From positions 1-43,561 of the forward strand of contig JAFGNA010000002.1 in assembly GCA_016927245.1 (NCBI GenBank): a DNA stretch of 43,561 bases, read 5' to 3'. The notes below the pieces were generated by a model. The model saw only the letters and a list, made by a program, of their open reading frames with translations, was not told the origin of the DNA and did no database searches. The position numbers and the translations under genes are program-made. Position 1 is the first letter of the stretch. Each line of letters starts with the position of its first letter. This document shows, in pieces, positions 7,676 through 15,568 of this stretch. This DNA is from Candidatus Woesearchaeota archaeon. Its GTDB lineage: Archaea; Nanobdellota; Nanobdellia; Woesearchaeales; WJKR01.

Positions 7676-8842
7676 ATGAAAGACATCACGGTGGGCATGG
7701 AACTGGAGCTGCTCGTGCTCGATGAGCACTACAGGCCGGCCAACGAGGCTGACCGCCTGCTCGCGCACGGCCTCCCCGGCGTCATCCCTGAGTGCAGCAA
7801 GGCCATGATAGAAGTGAACACTATCCCTGGGGACATCTTCGCGGTCCGTGACGATCTCTACGCCAAGCTGCGCGCCCTTGCCAGCGTGGCAGAGCAGGAG
7901 AACCTCCGCGTGCTCCCCCTAGACATGGCCTACGGCGACTTCACGCCGGTGCTGCGCAGCGGCCCTCGCTATGAGGCCAAGGCAAGACTGCTCGGCGACA
8001 AGTTCTCTCGATGCGGCGGCATCGTTGGCCAGCACACGCACTTCGCGCTGCTGCCTGACGATGACGATTGCGTCCGCCAGGTGAACTTCCTCATAGCAGC
8101 AGACCCTGTCGGCATCGCGACGATGGGTGCGAGCCCCCGCAAGGGCGTGTGGAACGCCCGCTTGCTGACCTATCGCAACGAGGTGTACGGCGAGTTCGCC
8201 TACCAGAGCGGCCTGCAGCCATTGAAGAGGAGCTTTGCTTCCTACCTGCACGAGCTCGAGGAGGAATTCGTCCGTTTCCAGTCTTTGGCCGCCGAGCGGG
8301 CGGTGAGCATCGACGGCATTATGGACAGCTACAACTCGATAGCGGGTCCTGTCCGCCTGACGAGGCACGGCACGGTCGAGACGAGGACTGCCGGCGCGAA
8401 CCCTGACATAGCCAGGTCTATCGGCTATTCTGCCTTGCTGCTAGGCGGTATGCGCCGCATCGTGGCCGAAGGCGTTGCTGGGGAGGAGCGGCTACTATAC
8501 GCGCTGACCGGCACGGAGAGTCATGAGGAGCAGTACGCGTATCTTTCCCGGTTGAGCGAGCAGGCGTTGCGGCTCGGCACGCACGACCCTGAGGTGTCCC
8601 TTTATGTTGATTCGTTCACGGCGTACTGCGCTGGTGGCTTGTCGGCCGATGAGCGCTTGTTGGCGGAGGCGTACCTGTGCCCTGAGGACGAGTCCCCTGG
8701 TGCTGTGCTGCGGCGTTGCGTCGATGCCGCTGGTGGCGTCGTGGATGATGCGTTGGCAAGGACGCTGCACCGCGTGATGGATGCTCATTATTTCCGGCCC
8801 TCGCTGCGAGCGCATCCTGTTATGTGCGAGGTGGTCCGCTGA
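7676..8842 (+). CDS. Glutamate-cysteine ligase of the GCS2 family
   Basis: The N-terminus has the GMELE glutamate/metal motif (residues 7-11). GQHTHFALL, GASPRKGVWNAR and GTVETRTAG follow in the order expected for the GCS2 (PF04107) family, in which EgtA, YbdK-like enzymes and plant-type glutamate-cysteine ligases join the gamma-carboxyl of glutamate to an amine. The length of 388 residues is normal. The start was set at ATG 7676 because GGTGA lies just upstream; GTG at 7667 would add three residues. The stop overlaps the next start by one base (TGATG), so it is coupled to a GshB-like ligase and probably provides its gamma-glutamyl-cysteine substrate. The exact amine accepted is inferred from this pairing. 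Confidence 0.85.
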   Translation: MKDITVGMELELLVLDEHYRPANEADRLLAHGLPGVIPECSKAMIEVNTIPGDIFAVRDDLYAKLRALASVAEQENLRVLPLDMAYGDFTPVLRSGPRYEAKARLLGDKFSRCGGIVGQHTHFALLPDDDDCVRQVNFLIAADPVGIATMGASPRKGVWNARLLTYRNEVYGEFAYQSGLQPLKRSFASYLHELEEEFVRFQSLAAERAVSIDGIMDSYNSIAGPVRLTRHGTVETRTAGANPDIARSIGYSALLLGGMRRIVAEGVAGEERLLYALTGTESHEEQYAYLSRLSEQALRLGTHDPEVSLYVDSFTAYCAGGLSADERLLAEAYLCPEDESPGAVLRRCVDAAGGVVDDALARTLHRVMDAHYFRPSLRAHPVMCEVVR

Positions 8843-9687
8843 TGCGTTTCGGGCTCGTGGCCCGCAAGAGCCTGGAGGGCCTCATGGCCGAGCAGGACAA
8901 GGACTACGATGTCTACCAGTACCTTCATGACTGCGGCGATGCCGTGACGAGCGTGGTGCCTGGCGGGCCTCTGCTCTCCCCGCAGGACTATGATGCCTTG
9001 TTCTTCATCTATTACCCGTTCACGCCGGCGGTCGCCGAGTCGCAGCGGTATCTTGAGGGGGTTGTTCCTGTGGTCAACGCCCCTTCAGGGGTGCTGCGTA
9101 CCTCTGAGAAGACTTATGAGCTCGAGGTCTTCCCGCACTACCTCCCTGATTCCTTGCTGCTTACCCCTGAGGCTGATGTTGAGGGCTTCCTCTTCTCTTA
9201 TGATTCGACGATTCTCAAACCGGTGAATGGCACTGGGGGGAAGGGTATTGAGCTGCTGGACCGCTCTGCCTTGGCCGAGCAGGGCGAACGCCTCTTTGGC
9301 TTGGCCCAGGAGCGTCCTGGCAAGTACCTCTTGCAGGAGTTCATCCCGAATAGGGGGGACAAGCGCGTCATCTGCTATGATGGTTGCGTGCTCGGCCATC
9401 TGGGAAGGTATAATCCTCATAAGTACGTGAACAATATCAGTGCTGGTGGTGGCTATGTCGATCTCCCTCTCCTGCCTGCCGAGGTGCGGATGTGTGAGGA
9501 CATCGCCGGCACGTTGCGCGCGGAGGGCGTGCCTTTCATCGGCGTCGATGTCATTGATGGGCGGCTCATAGAGGTCAACACGGCCTCTCCTGGGGGTCTC
9601 CGCGTGATTGCGCCGTACGGCACGTCTGCGCACCCGTTCGAGACCTTCCGTGCCCTCACGCATGATCTTGCTCGGCGTGGCTTGTGA
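8842..9687 (+). CDS. GshB-like glutathione synthase (ATP-grasp ligase)
   Basis: This is an ATP-grasp ligase of 281 residues resembling prokaryotic glutathione synthase. The signatures are the glycine-rich loop ILKPVNGTGGKGI (about 132-144), QEFIPNRGDKRVI, a GHLGR strand, SAGGG, and the metal-binding FIGVDVIDG followed by EVNTASPGG. In bacteria this enzyme adds glycine to gamma-glutamylcysteine. The N-terminal pre-ATP-grasp domain is present but shorter than in E. coli GshB (316 residues). Its ATG overlaps the stop of the GCS2 gene, so the two form a closed two-gene cassette. The final product could be glutathione or an analogue with a different terminal residue. Confidence 0.88.
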   Translation: MRFGLVARKSLEGLMAEQDKDYDVYQYLHDCGDAVTSVVPGGPLLSPQDYDALFFIYYPFTPAVAESQRYLEGVVPVVNAPSGVLRTSEKTYELEVFPHYLPDSLLLTPEADVEGFLFSYDSTILKPVNGTGGKGIELLDRSALAEQGERLFGLAQERPGKYLLQEFIPNRGDKRVICYDGCVLGHLGRYNPHKYVNNISAGGGYVDLPLLPAEVRMCEDIAGTLRAEGVPFIGVDVIDGRLIEVNTASPGGLRVIAPYGTSAHPFETFRALTHDLARRGL

Positions 9688-9762
9688 CTTTCTCGCGTTG
9701 TTTATAAATGAACTTGACCTCTACGCGCTTCTAGTATACTAATCCCTATACAAATCGAAACA

Positions 9763-9771
9763 TTTATATAT
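9763..9771 (+). promoter_or_regulatory. TATA box of the gene at 9794
   Basis: TTTATATAT lies 23-31 bases before the ATG at 9794, fitting a leaderless transcript. Confidence 0.55.
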
Positions 9772-9793
9772 TGGTAGTGGTATAGTAGCATAC

Positions 9794-10213
9794 ATGGTTA
9801 TCCTGTTCGACCAATTCAACATGCCGGAGAGCATCTTCGAGATCATCTTCGCCACCAAGCAACAGGTCATCGTCGCGAAGCTGCTCCTCGAGCAGATGAA
9901 GATGAAAGACGGCGAGATAGGGAAGACAGAGATGAGCATGTTCGCCACCGCCCTGCACGAAGGCACCCTCGTCGAGACCAGCGACGCCAAAAGCCCCGTG
10001 GCCAGGAAGCAACAACTCAAGATTAGTTACAACAAGCGGCAGTTCTACGACCGCATCCTCACCCCCATGAAGACCATGGGCCTCATCGACTACGACCTGT
10101 ACAAAAAAACGTACAAGATATCAGAGAAGTTCAACAAGAACATGATGAAGATAGGCCTGATGTGGCTCCAAGAACTCAGAAGGCCCCCCAAGCAGTTCAT
10201 CCTGAAATCATGA
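9794..10213 (+). CDS. Small protein, possible winged-helix DNA-binding
   Basis: The protein has 139 residues, is lysine-rich and has no membrane segment. The segment from about residue 75 to 120 (YNKRQFYDRILTPMKTMGLI, then a YKKTYKIS hairpin) has the look of a recognition helix followed by a wing, so a winged-helix fold is a reasonable guess. I do not recognise a family. It has its own TATA box and is followed by a stem-loop and a T-run. It ends convergent to the pilus operon, so it may regulate locally, but nothing proves this. Confidence 0.7.
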   Translation: MVILFDQFNMPESIFEIIFATKQQVIVAKLLLEQMKMKDGEIGKTEMSMFATALHEGTLVETSDAKSPVARKQQLKISYNKRQFYDRILTPMKTMGLIDYDLYKKTYKISEKFNKNMMKIGLMWLQELRRPPKQFILKS

Positions 10214-10231
10214 CGTTCAACGGCTCCCGGC

Positions 10232-10255
10232 GGCTTTTGACTTCTTGTCAAAACC
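10232..10255 (+). terminator. Stem-loop after the gene at 9794
   Basis: GGCTTTTGAC and GTCAAAACC pair around the loop TTCTT with one bulged C. It begins 18 bases after the stop codon. A run of eight T at 10298-10305 further downstream may complete the end signal. Confidence 0.5.
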
Positions 10256-10297
10256 ACCTAACTCCCCCACCCCTAACAACCACAAGCCACGGGGGCC

Positions 10298-10305
10298 TTT
10301 TTTTT
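10298..10305 (+). terminator. Poly-T tract
   Basis: Eight T follow a G/C-rich stretch and precede further T-rich sequence, an archaeal-type termination signal for the plus-strand gene ending at 10213. Confidence 0.5.
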
Positions 10306-10331
10306 CTTTCTCCAAGGCGACAACAACAACA

Positions 10332-11363
10332 TCAGAATTGCACGAAGTTCCCGAACACCCCGGTCAACAAACGGCTCGCCAGGATGAACACGATGAGCGC
10401 GACGGTGACGAACAACGGCACGTAACGCAAGCCGCCCTTGATGTTCCCCTTCTCGATGATGCTGATGATGAACGCCGAGGAGACGCTGATAGTCGTGATG
10501 GCCATCATCGAGAAATTCCTGAACAGCTGGGGATCGAGCGAGATCTCATTAATGGTGATGGGCAGCGCCACCTGGCTAGAGTTCCCCAAACTGCCACCGA
10601 TCTTGGCAGCGAAGCCGATGATGACCTGCAAGAGCTGGCCCGACAAGGCGAACAGCACCGGCGAGATGAACAAGACGATGGCCCCGATGAAAATCATGAA
10701 CGTGACCGTCGACGCGGCCATCTCCGCCTTCAACAGCCTCGTCTTGCGCAGGTTCTCGATGACCTTGTCGATGACCTCAACGATGGCGCCGCCGCTCTCA
10801 ATCTCGCCGATGATGAGGTTAATGCTCCTGCGCAGATTAGGAGAGTCATACTTCATACTGAACTCGATCAACGCCTCTGACAAGTCGTTGCCCGTCATCA
10901 CCTTCTTCGACACCAAACCAACCTCCTTCGCCAAGATGCCGAAGTCAGGCTTGATGCTCATCCACAACGATTTCTCGAACGACAAGCCCCCCTTAAGATT
11001 AGTGGAGACCAAGGTCAAGTAGTCGACCAGCTTGTCCTCGAGGTCCCTGGTGCGGTTGTAAATCTTAATGTTCAAGTAGAAATAGATGAACAGGATGATG
11101 ATGCCGCTCAGCACGAGCGCGACGAGAAGGACGTAGAAGAAAGCGGTGAAGCCCACCACCAACAAACCCCTATCAGCGATCTCCTTATGCAAGAAGGCGA
11201 AGTAGGTCACGATGGTGAAGAACACCGCCGAGAAGAACAAGCCTCCGAAGAACTTGTACGGCACGTCATCTATGCCTGCCTTCAGCAGGTAGTTACGCAG
11301 GTTCGGCCTGAACCGCTTCGGCACGAACGCCTGCCCGATCTCCGCGAGGAACTCGAAAGCCAT
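10332..11363 (-). CDS. TadC/FlaJ-like pilus platform membrane protein, second copy
   Basis: The protein is an archaeal GspF/TadC/FlaJ-family inner-membrane platform protein of about 343 residues. Hydrophobic segments lie near residues 43-64, 71-102, 226-256 and in the last 40. The cytoplasmic part carries the T2SSF signature (LVSTNLKGGLSFEKSL, then GNDLSEAL). It would couple the ATPase to pilin assembly. The ATG at 11363 is preceded by GGAGA, and the TTG two codons upstream is less likely. It is the last gene of the operon and lies 11 bases after the first TadC-like gene. The two proteins together replace the single larger FlaJ of archaella. Confidence 0.88.
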   Translation of the reverse strand: MAFEFLAEIGQAFVPKRFRPNLRNYLLKAGIDDVPYKFFGGLFFSAVFFTIVTYFAFLHKEIADRGLLVVGFTAFFYVLLVALVLSGIIILFIYFYLNIKIYNRTRDLEDKLVDYLTLVSTNLKGGLSFEKSLWMSIKPDFGILAKEVGLVSKKVMTGNDLSEALIEFSMKYDSPNLRRSINLIIGEIESGGAIVEVIDKVIENLRKTRLLKAEMAASTVTFMIFIGAIVLFISPVLFALSGQLLQVIIGFAAKIGGSLGNSSQVALPITINEISLDPQLFRNFSMMAITTISVSSAFIISIIEKGNIKGGLRYVPLFVTVALIVFILASRLLTGVFGNFVQF

Positions 11364-11374
11364 TCTCAAGTCTC

Positions 11375-12184
11375 CTATATGTTCACGTTCGGCCTGATCG
11401 ACTTGAACGTGGTGAGGAAGATGAACTGGATGAACATCAAGCCAAGGATGATGAGCATGAAATCGACCCCGCTAAGGGTGATGTTGATGAGGCTGATGAT
11501 GACCACGATCATGGTCATGCCCAGCGACGGCAACACGACAGCGATGAGCATGAAGAACATGGTCACGCTGCTCAGCTTCTTGCCATAGCGCTGGATCTCG
11601 ATGAGCTGCTCCTCGGCGATCTCATCGAGGATGGACTCGAGAAAGTTGGTCACATCAGTGCCTATCTTCAGCGCGTTCGTAATCTGGAAGAGGATCTTCT
11701 TCAGCTTCTTCGACGGGCAGTTCGTCGTGGCCTTCTCCAAGGCGTCCTCAAGCGAGGTGCCGAGGTCGATGTCCTTGATGATCTCCTTGAAGTACTCGTT
11801 GCTGATGCCGTAGCTCTTCGTCGCGTCCTCGATGGCGTTGATCAAAGGACGGCCGCTGTTCAGCTTGACCAAGAGGAAACGGCCCGCGAACAACACGTCC
11901 TTGTCGATGATCCCAGCCCGCTTGGAGATCTTCGCGTCCACCTGGCGCATCTGCAAGCGGAACATGAGGGCGTACGTGACGACGCCGATTATCGGCACGA
12001 GGAAGAGGTTGCCGCCGTTCTTGTCAATGAGGAAGAACGACCCGACCAGGAGCAGGAAGCCCATCAACAAGGAGTTCTTGAACTTCTCCTTAACATACAC
12101 CCTCGGCTCCACGTCCATGCCGGCCATGTAGAGCTTGCGCTTCAGGTCGGGGTGGCGGCTGGTGATATTGTTGATGATGGACAT
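11375..12184 (-). CDS. TadC/FlaJ-like pilus platform membrane protein, first copy
   Basis: The 269-residue protein belongs to the same T2SSF/TadC family as the next gene. Two N-terminal hydrophobic segments (about 35-52 and 57-73) are followed by a cytoplasmic domain with FAGRFLLVKLNSGRPLINAI and GTSLEDALEKA, and by two C-terminal membrane segments (about 206-227 and 233-258). It starts four bases after the ATPase stop, with GAGAGG directly upstream, so the genes are coupled. With the following gene it probably forms a heteromeric platform for a type IV pilus-like machine. Confidence 0.87.
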   Translation of the reverse strand: MSIINNITSRHPDLKRKLYMAGMDVEPRVYVKEKFKNSLLMGFLLLVGSFFLIDKNGGNLFLVPIIGVVTYALMFRLQMRQVDAKISKRAGIIDKDVLFAGRFLLVKLNSGRPLINAIEDATKSYGISNEYFKEIIKDIDLGTSLEDALEKATTNCPSKKLKKILFQITNALKIGTDVTNFLESILDEIAEEQLIEIQRYGKKLSSVTMFFMLIAVVLPSLGMTMIVVIISLINITLSGVDFMLIILGLMFIQFIFLTTFKSIRPNVNI

Positions 12185-12188
12185 CCTC

Positions 12189-13682
12189 TCACGCTACCTT
12201 CTTCGTCTCCTTAGCCATGTCGAGCACGCCCAAATAATACTTAGACATGGTCTGGCCGATGCTGTCGATGCTCTCAATGCCCTGCTGCATCATCCACTTC
12301 AGGATGCGTATCTTCTCCTGGAGGTCGCGGTCGATGTCCTTCCGGTCCATCCCCGTGTACAGCTCCAGGCGCTTCAGCACGGTATGGGACTCCTTGACCT
12401 TGACGAGCAAGTCTTGCTTGGCGTCGAGCTGCATGATGACGCTGGCGTCGCCATTAGGGAGTATCTCCGCGACCTGCAGCGTCCGTCGCTTCCCTGTCCT
12501 CCTGTTCCTGTTCTGCACGATGACCAGCGACAAAGAGGAAATCATCGGCTTCGGGATATCGATGGGCGGGTTGGTGAGGCGCGTGATGACCTCCTCTGCG
12601 TTGTTCGCGTGGATGGTAGCGTAGACCGAGTGGCCGGTGTGCATGGCCTCGAGCAGGACCTGCGCTTCCTTCTTCCGCCTGATCTCACCCACCAGTATCC
12701 TATCGGGCCGCATACGCAACGAGTTGACGAGGAGGTCGAGCATGCTCACCCCTCCCTTACCCTCAGGGTTGGGCAGCCTCGTCTCCATAGGCACCCAGTG
12801 CAGGTTCCTCGGCAGCGTCAGCTCTCGCGTGTCCTCGATGCTGATGATGCGCTGGTTCGCAGGGAAGAAATTGCTCACCACGTTCAGCATGCTCGTCTTC
12901 CCAGAACCAGTGCCGCCGGCGATGAGGACGCTCATCTCGTTCTGGATAGCGAGCCAGATGAACGCCGCCGCCTCCACGCTGATGGTCCCTTGCTTGATGA
13001 ACTTAGTGATGGTCCACGGGTCCTCCGCGAACTTGCGGATGGTGATGGTGTTGCCCTTGGTGCTGATCGGCGTGAGGGTGGCGTTGACGCGATCGCCAGT
13101 GGTGAGGTGCGCGTCCATCAAGGGGTTCAAGGCCGTGATCTCCTTGTTCACGTCCCGGCCAATCATCGTCGCGTAATGGCGGATGCGAGCCTCGGTGAAG
13201 ATACGGATGTTCGTCTTCAGCCATCCGTGCTTGCGGTGGTACACCCATACGGGCTCGGTATGGTTGTTAATCACTATCTCCTCAAGCGACGGGTCCTTGA
13301 GCAGAATCTCAATCTTTCCCAGGCCGAGGTTCTCCTCGATGAGGTAGTTGACGAGCATGTCGCTCGTCTTCTCGTCAGTGTTGGGGAAGTACTTCTCGAT
13401 CAGCCCGCGGATCTCCTTCTTGAACCGGTCACGCACATCCTCGACGTCGTGCTCCTGCGAGCGCTCAAGGTCGCCGAGGTCGAGGCGAGAGATGAACTCC
13501 TGCCTAATCTTCTCGAGGATGAGCTTTGTCGTGTCGCTGATGTTCGTGATGCTGACGACGTACTGGGGGACCGGCTCGTCGTCCTTCGAGGCGATGGTCA
13601 CGTCCACGATGATGTTGTTGATCTCGATGCTATACTTGTCAACGAGGTTCTTGTCCTGCGAGGGTGCTGGGTCATTCGTCAT
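12189..13682 (-). CDS. VirB11/FlaI/GspE-like secretion ATPase
   Basis: The protein is a hexameric assembly ATPase of about 497 residues. It has Walker A GGTGSGKTS, an Asp box (ISIEDTREL), a Walker B region (RILVGEIRRKKE), and a His box (HTGHSVYATIHANN). The N-terminal half contains the conserved LGKIEILLKDPSLEEIVIN segment of archaeal pilus ATPases. It would power pilin assembly by the two TadC-like proteins encoded just downstream. The start at 13682 overlaps the stop of the coiled-coil gene (ATGA). A longer frame to 13784 only adds Pro/Gly-rich sequence read out of frame from that gene. Confidence 0.95.
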   Translation of the reverse strand: MTNDPAPSQDKNLVDKYSIEINNIIVDVTIASKDDEPVPQYVVSITNISDTTKLILEKIRQEFISRLDLGDLERSQEHDVEDVRDRFKKEIRGLIEKYFPNTDEKTSDMLVNYLIEENLGLGKIEILLKDPSLEEIVINNHTEPVWVYHRKHGWLKTNIRIFTEARIRHYATMIGRDVNKEITALNPLMDAHLTTGDRVNATLTPISTKGNTITIRKFAEDPWTITKFIKQGTISVEAAAFIWLAIQNEMSVLIAGGTGSGKTSMLNVVSNFFPANQRIISIEDTRELTLPRNLHWVPMETRLPNPEGKGGVSMLDLLVNSLRMRPDRILVGEIRRKKEAQVLLEAMHTGHSVYATIHANNAEEVITRLTNPPIDIPKPMISSLSLVIVQNRNRRTGKRRTLQVAEILPNGDASVIMQLDAKQDLLVKVKESHTVLKRLELYTGMDRKDIDRDLQEKIRILKWMMQQGIESIDSIGQTMSKYYLGVLDMAKETKKVA

Positions 13683-14974
13683 GGTGCTTCTGCCTCTTCT
13701 CGGTTCTCCCCCTGCTGGAGCTGCTCCAGACGTATCAGCGCTGGGAGGTGGTGGGGGCTGATCCTCAGTATCTCCCTGAAGCACGCCTCTGCCTTCCTCG
13801 GCTCCCCTGCGTGCTGGTAGCGGAGTCCTTCCTGGTACAGTGATTCCACGCCGCCCCTAGCCCTGGTGATGGCGTCTATCCTCCTCTTCTCCTCTTCTTG
13901 CCGTCGCCTTTCCGCCGCTTCTCGCCGTCGTCGCTCTTCCTCTTCCGTCGCCGCTTCTCGCCGTCGTTCCTCCTCTTCCCAGCGTCGCTGCTCCTCCGCG
14001 TCTCGCTTCGCTCGTTCCTGCTTGAGGAACTGGATGCGATTGGTGATCGTGCTGAGGATGCTCTCCAAGCCCCGCTTCTCCTTCTCGACCTCCTTGCCGA
14101 GCTTGGCGACGAGGTGGCGCGCGTCGATGAGAAGGCTGTCAGCGGCGTGGAGGTCCTCGCCGTCCAGCGCGTGGATGAGGTCTTTCATCTTGTCCTTGGT
14201 CTGGTGGAGCTGCCGGTTGATGGACTGCTTCCGCCGCTCTTCCTTCTCCTTCGTCTCAGCATCCTTCCTGCGCTCATCATCCGCCTGCGCCCGCCGTTTC
14301 TCGGCCTCTTCCCTCTGCTTTGCCTGGAGCCGTCGCACCTGCTCGTAGGATGCCAGGAGATGGTTGTACCACTCCACCTTGCGGAACTTGTCATCCGAGG
14401 GGTAGACCGAGAATTCGTGCTTGAAGTCGTTGTAAGCCTTGGCGGCCCCTTGCACGTCCCCTTCCTCTACCGCTCGGTGCACGGCGTGCTCCGCGAACTT
14501 CATCGCCTTCTCGGCCTTTTCCCGTTGCTGCTGCGCCTGCAACGCTGCCCGTTCGAACGCCTCGGTCTCCTCCTTCCCAGGGAGGGTTGCTCCTCCTTTC
14601 GAGGGGGGAGGGGCCACGCCCTTGAGCCCGTGCTTCTCGAAGTCCTTGAGGTCATCCTCAAGGCTCATGCCGTGCTCGATGCTCTTCTTGATCTCGGCGT
14701 AGACCTCCTCGAGGATGGCGTATATCTTCTCTCGCTCATCCACCTCGTTCTCGCCGAGGCTGTTATACGCCTCTCGGAGTTCGTCGAAGAGCTTCTTGGC
14801 CTTCGACTGGTCGTTCTGCTCCAGCGCCTCCGCGGTCTCCTTAGCGTAGTCCCGGTCGACATCGAACAGGGTGAACTCCTCGCCGCGCAGCTTGCCGAGC
14901 TTCTCTCGCTGCTCGGAGCTCTTACGCTCGAGGAAGTCGATGATATCTTGCTTGAGGAACTTGCTCAATTCCAT
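13679..14974 (-). CDS. Coiled-coil protein with TPR-like C-terminus in pilus operon
   Basis: The 431-residue protein is soluble and highly charged. Helical segments at about 1-110 precede a Pro/Gly linker near 125-135 (APPPSKGGATLPG), then long Glu/Arg-rich coiled-coil at about 135-380. A tetratricopeptide-like unit near 385-420 (GLRYQHAGEPRKAEACFREI) ends the protein. The first residues MELSKFLKQDIIDFLE were chosen as the start because the further upstream frame lies inside the preceding gene and reads as Ser/Arg-rich nonsense. It sits between the winged-helix gene and the ATPase and overlaps the ATPase start by four bases. It is probably a scaffold or regulator of the pilus machine; no catalytic motif is seen. 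Confidence 0.85.
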   Translation of the reverse strand: MELSKFLKQDIIDFLERKSSEQREKLGKLRGEEFTLFDVDRDYAKETAEALEQNDQSKAKKLFDELREAYNSLGENEVDEREKIYAILEEVYAEIKKSIEHGMSLEDDLKDFEKHGLKGVAPPPSKGGATLPGKEETEAFERAALQAQQQREKAEKAMKFAEHAVHRAVEEGDVQGAAKAYNDFKHEFSVYPSDDKFRKVEWYNHLLASYEQVRRLQAKQREEAEKRRAQADDERRKDAETKEKEERRKQSINRQLHQTKDKMKDLIHALDGEDLHAADSLLIDARHLVAKLGKEVEKEKRGLESILSTITNRIQFLKQERAKRDAEEQRRWEEEERRREAATEEEERRRREAAERRRQEEEKRRIDAITRARGGVESLYQEGLRYQHAGEPRKAEACFREILRISPHHLPALIRLEQLQQGENREEAEAP

Positions 14975-14981
14975 GTGGTCA

Positions 14982-15437
14982 TTACCCGTTGATGAGTCCT
15001 TGCTTGTACGCTTCCCAGAGATGGTCGATGTCCTCGATGCTTCGCTTCCTCGCCTCTCTGAAGAAGAACGGCTTCTCAATCTCGAGCTGGTTGAGGAGGT
15101 GGTCCTTCCACAGGTAGCTTGCCTGCTGTTCCGGGATGCTGCTGCTCGTCGCGCGCTTCTCGAAGTCCTTCTTGAACATGGAGATGTCAATCTTCTCCTG
15201 CTCGATAATCCTGCCTTGCTCGCGCTTCTTCGGCTCGTTCAGGTACACGTACGGCTTGGTGAACTTGTATTCGATCCCGACGACCTTCTCCTCGACGAGG
15301 AACTCCACCCACATCTTGATGGTGCTCTCACCGATGCCTAGTTCCTTCGCAGCGTCTGACAAGGCAGTCTTGCCTTTCTCCTTCAAGAGGTCGAGCAATG
15401 CATCGACGCCCGTCTTCACGCTATTGTCGTTCGACAA
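14982..15437 (-). CDS. Winged-helix protein heading the pilus operon
   Basis: The protein has 151 residues. An N-terminal helix-turn-helix (about 20-55, with LSDAAKELGIGESTIKMWVE) is followed by a wing and a charged helical tail. The start codon is TTG, supported by a strong GAGGTGG ribosome-binding site five bases upstream, in a genome where most genes look leaderless. It is the first gene of the wHTH-coiled coil-ATPase-TadC-TadC operon and might control its expression, or the fold may serve in protein contacts. The spacing to the next gene is seven bases. Confidence 0.82.
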   Translation of the reverse strand: MSNDNSVKTGVDALLDLLKEKGKTALSDAAKELGIGESTIKMWVEFLVEEKVVGIEYKFTKPYVYLNEPKKREQGRIIEQEKIDISMFKKDFEKRATSSSIPEQQASYLWKDHLLNQLEIEKPFFFREARKRSIEDIDHLWEAYKQGLING

Positions 15438-15512
15438 CGTACCACCTCTTTCCTCTCGACAAACGCAGGTCTAGCCTACCCTCTTTTTTTAAGCGTTCTC
15501 CACGCTCAACCG

Positions 15513-15520
15513 TATATAAA
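15513..15520 (-). promoter_or_regulatory. TATA box of the pilus machine operon
   Basis: TTTATATA on the minus strand lies about 76 bases before the TTG start at 15437, implying a leader of about 50 bases that carries the Shine-Dalgarno sequence. Confidence 0.5.
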
Positions 15521-15552
15521 CTTTGTTCATTATCGAGAAGTGGTAGTTATGC

Positions 15553-15568
15553 GCCCTTTATTAAGGGC
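15553..15568 (-). terminator. Palindrome at the end of the second pilin-like gene
   Basis: GCCCTT and AAGGGC pair around TATT and include the stop codon of the gene ending at 15561. It may mark the 3' end of the pilin transcript; no long T-run follows on the minus strand. Confidence 0.4.

Noticed and set aside
12135-13820. Long plus-strand open frame antisense to the secretion ATPase
   Set aside because: The minus frame has clear Walker A, Walker B and His-box motifs. The plus frame is a low-complexity Asp/Val/Leu/Arg product of G/C-rich codon bias.
13898-14992. Long plus-strand open frame antisense to the coiled-coil gene
   Set aside because: It is Leu-rich mirror sequence of Glu/Arg codons, with no recognised family, while the minus frame fits the coupled operon.
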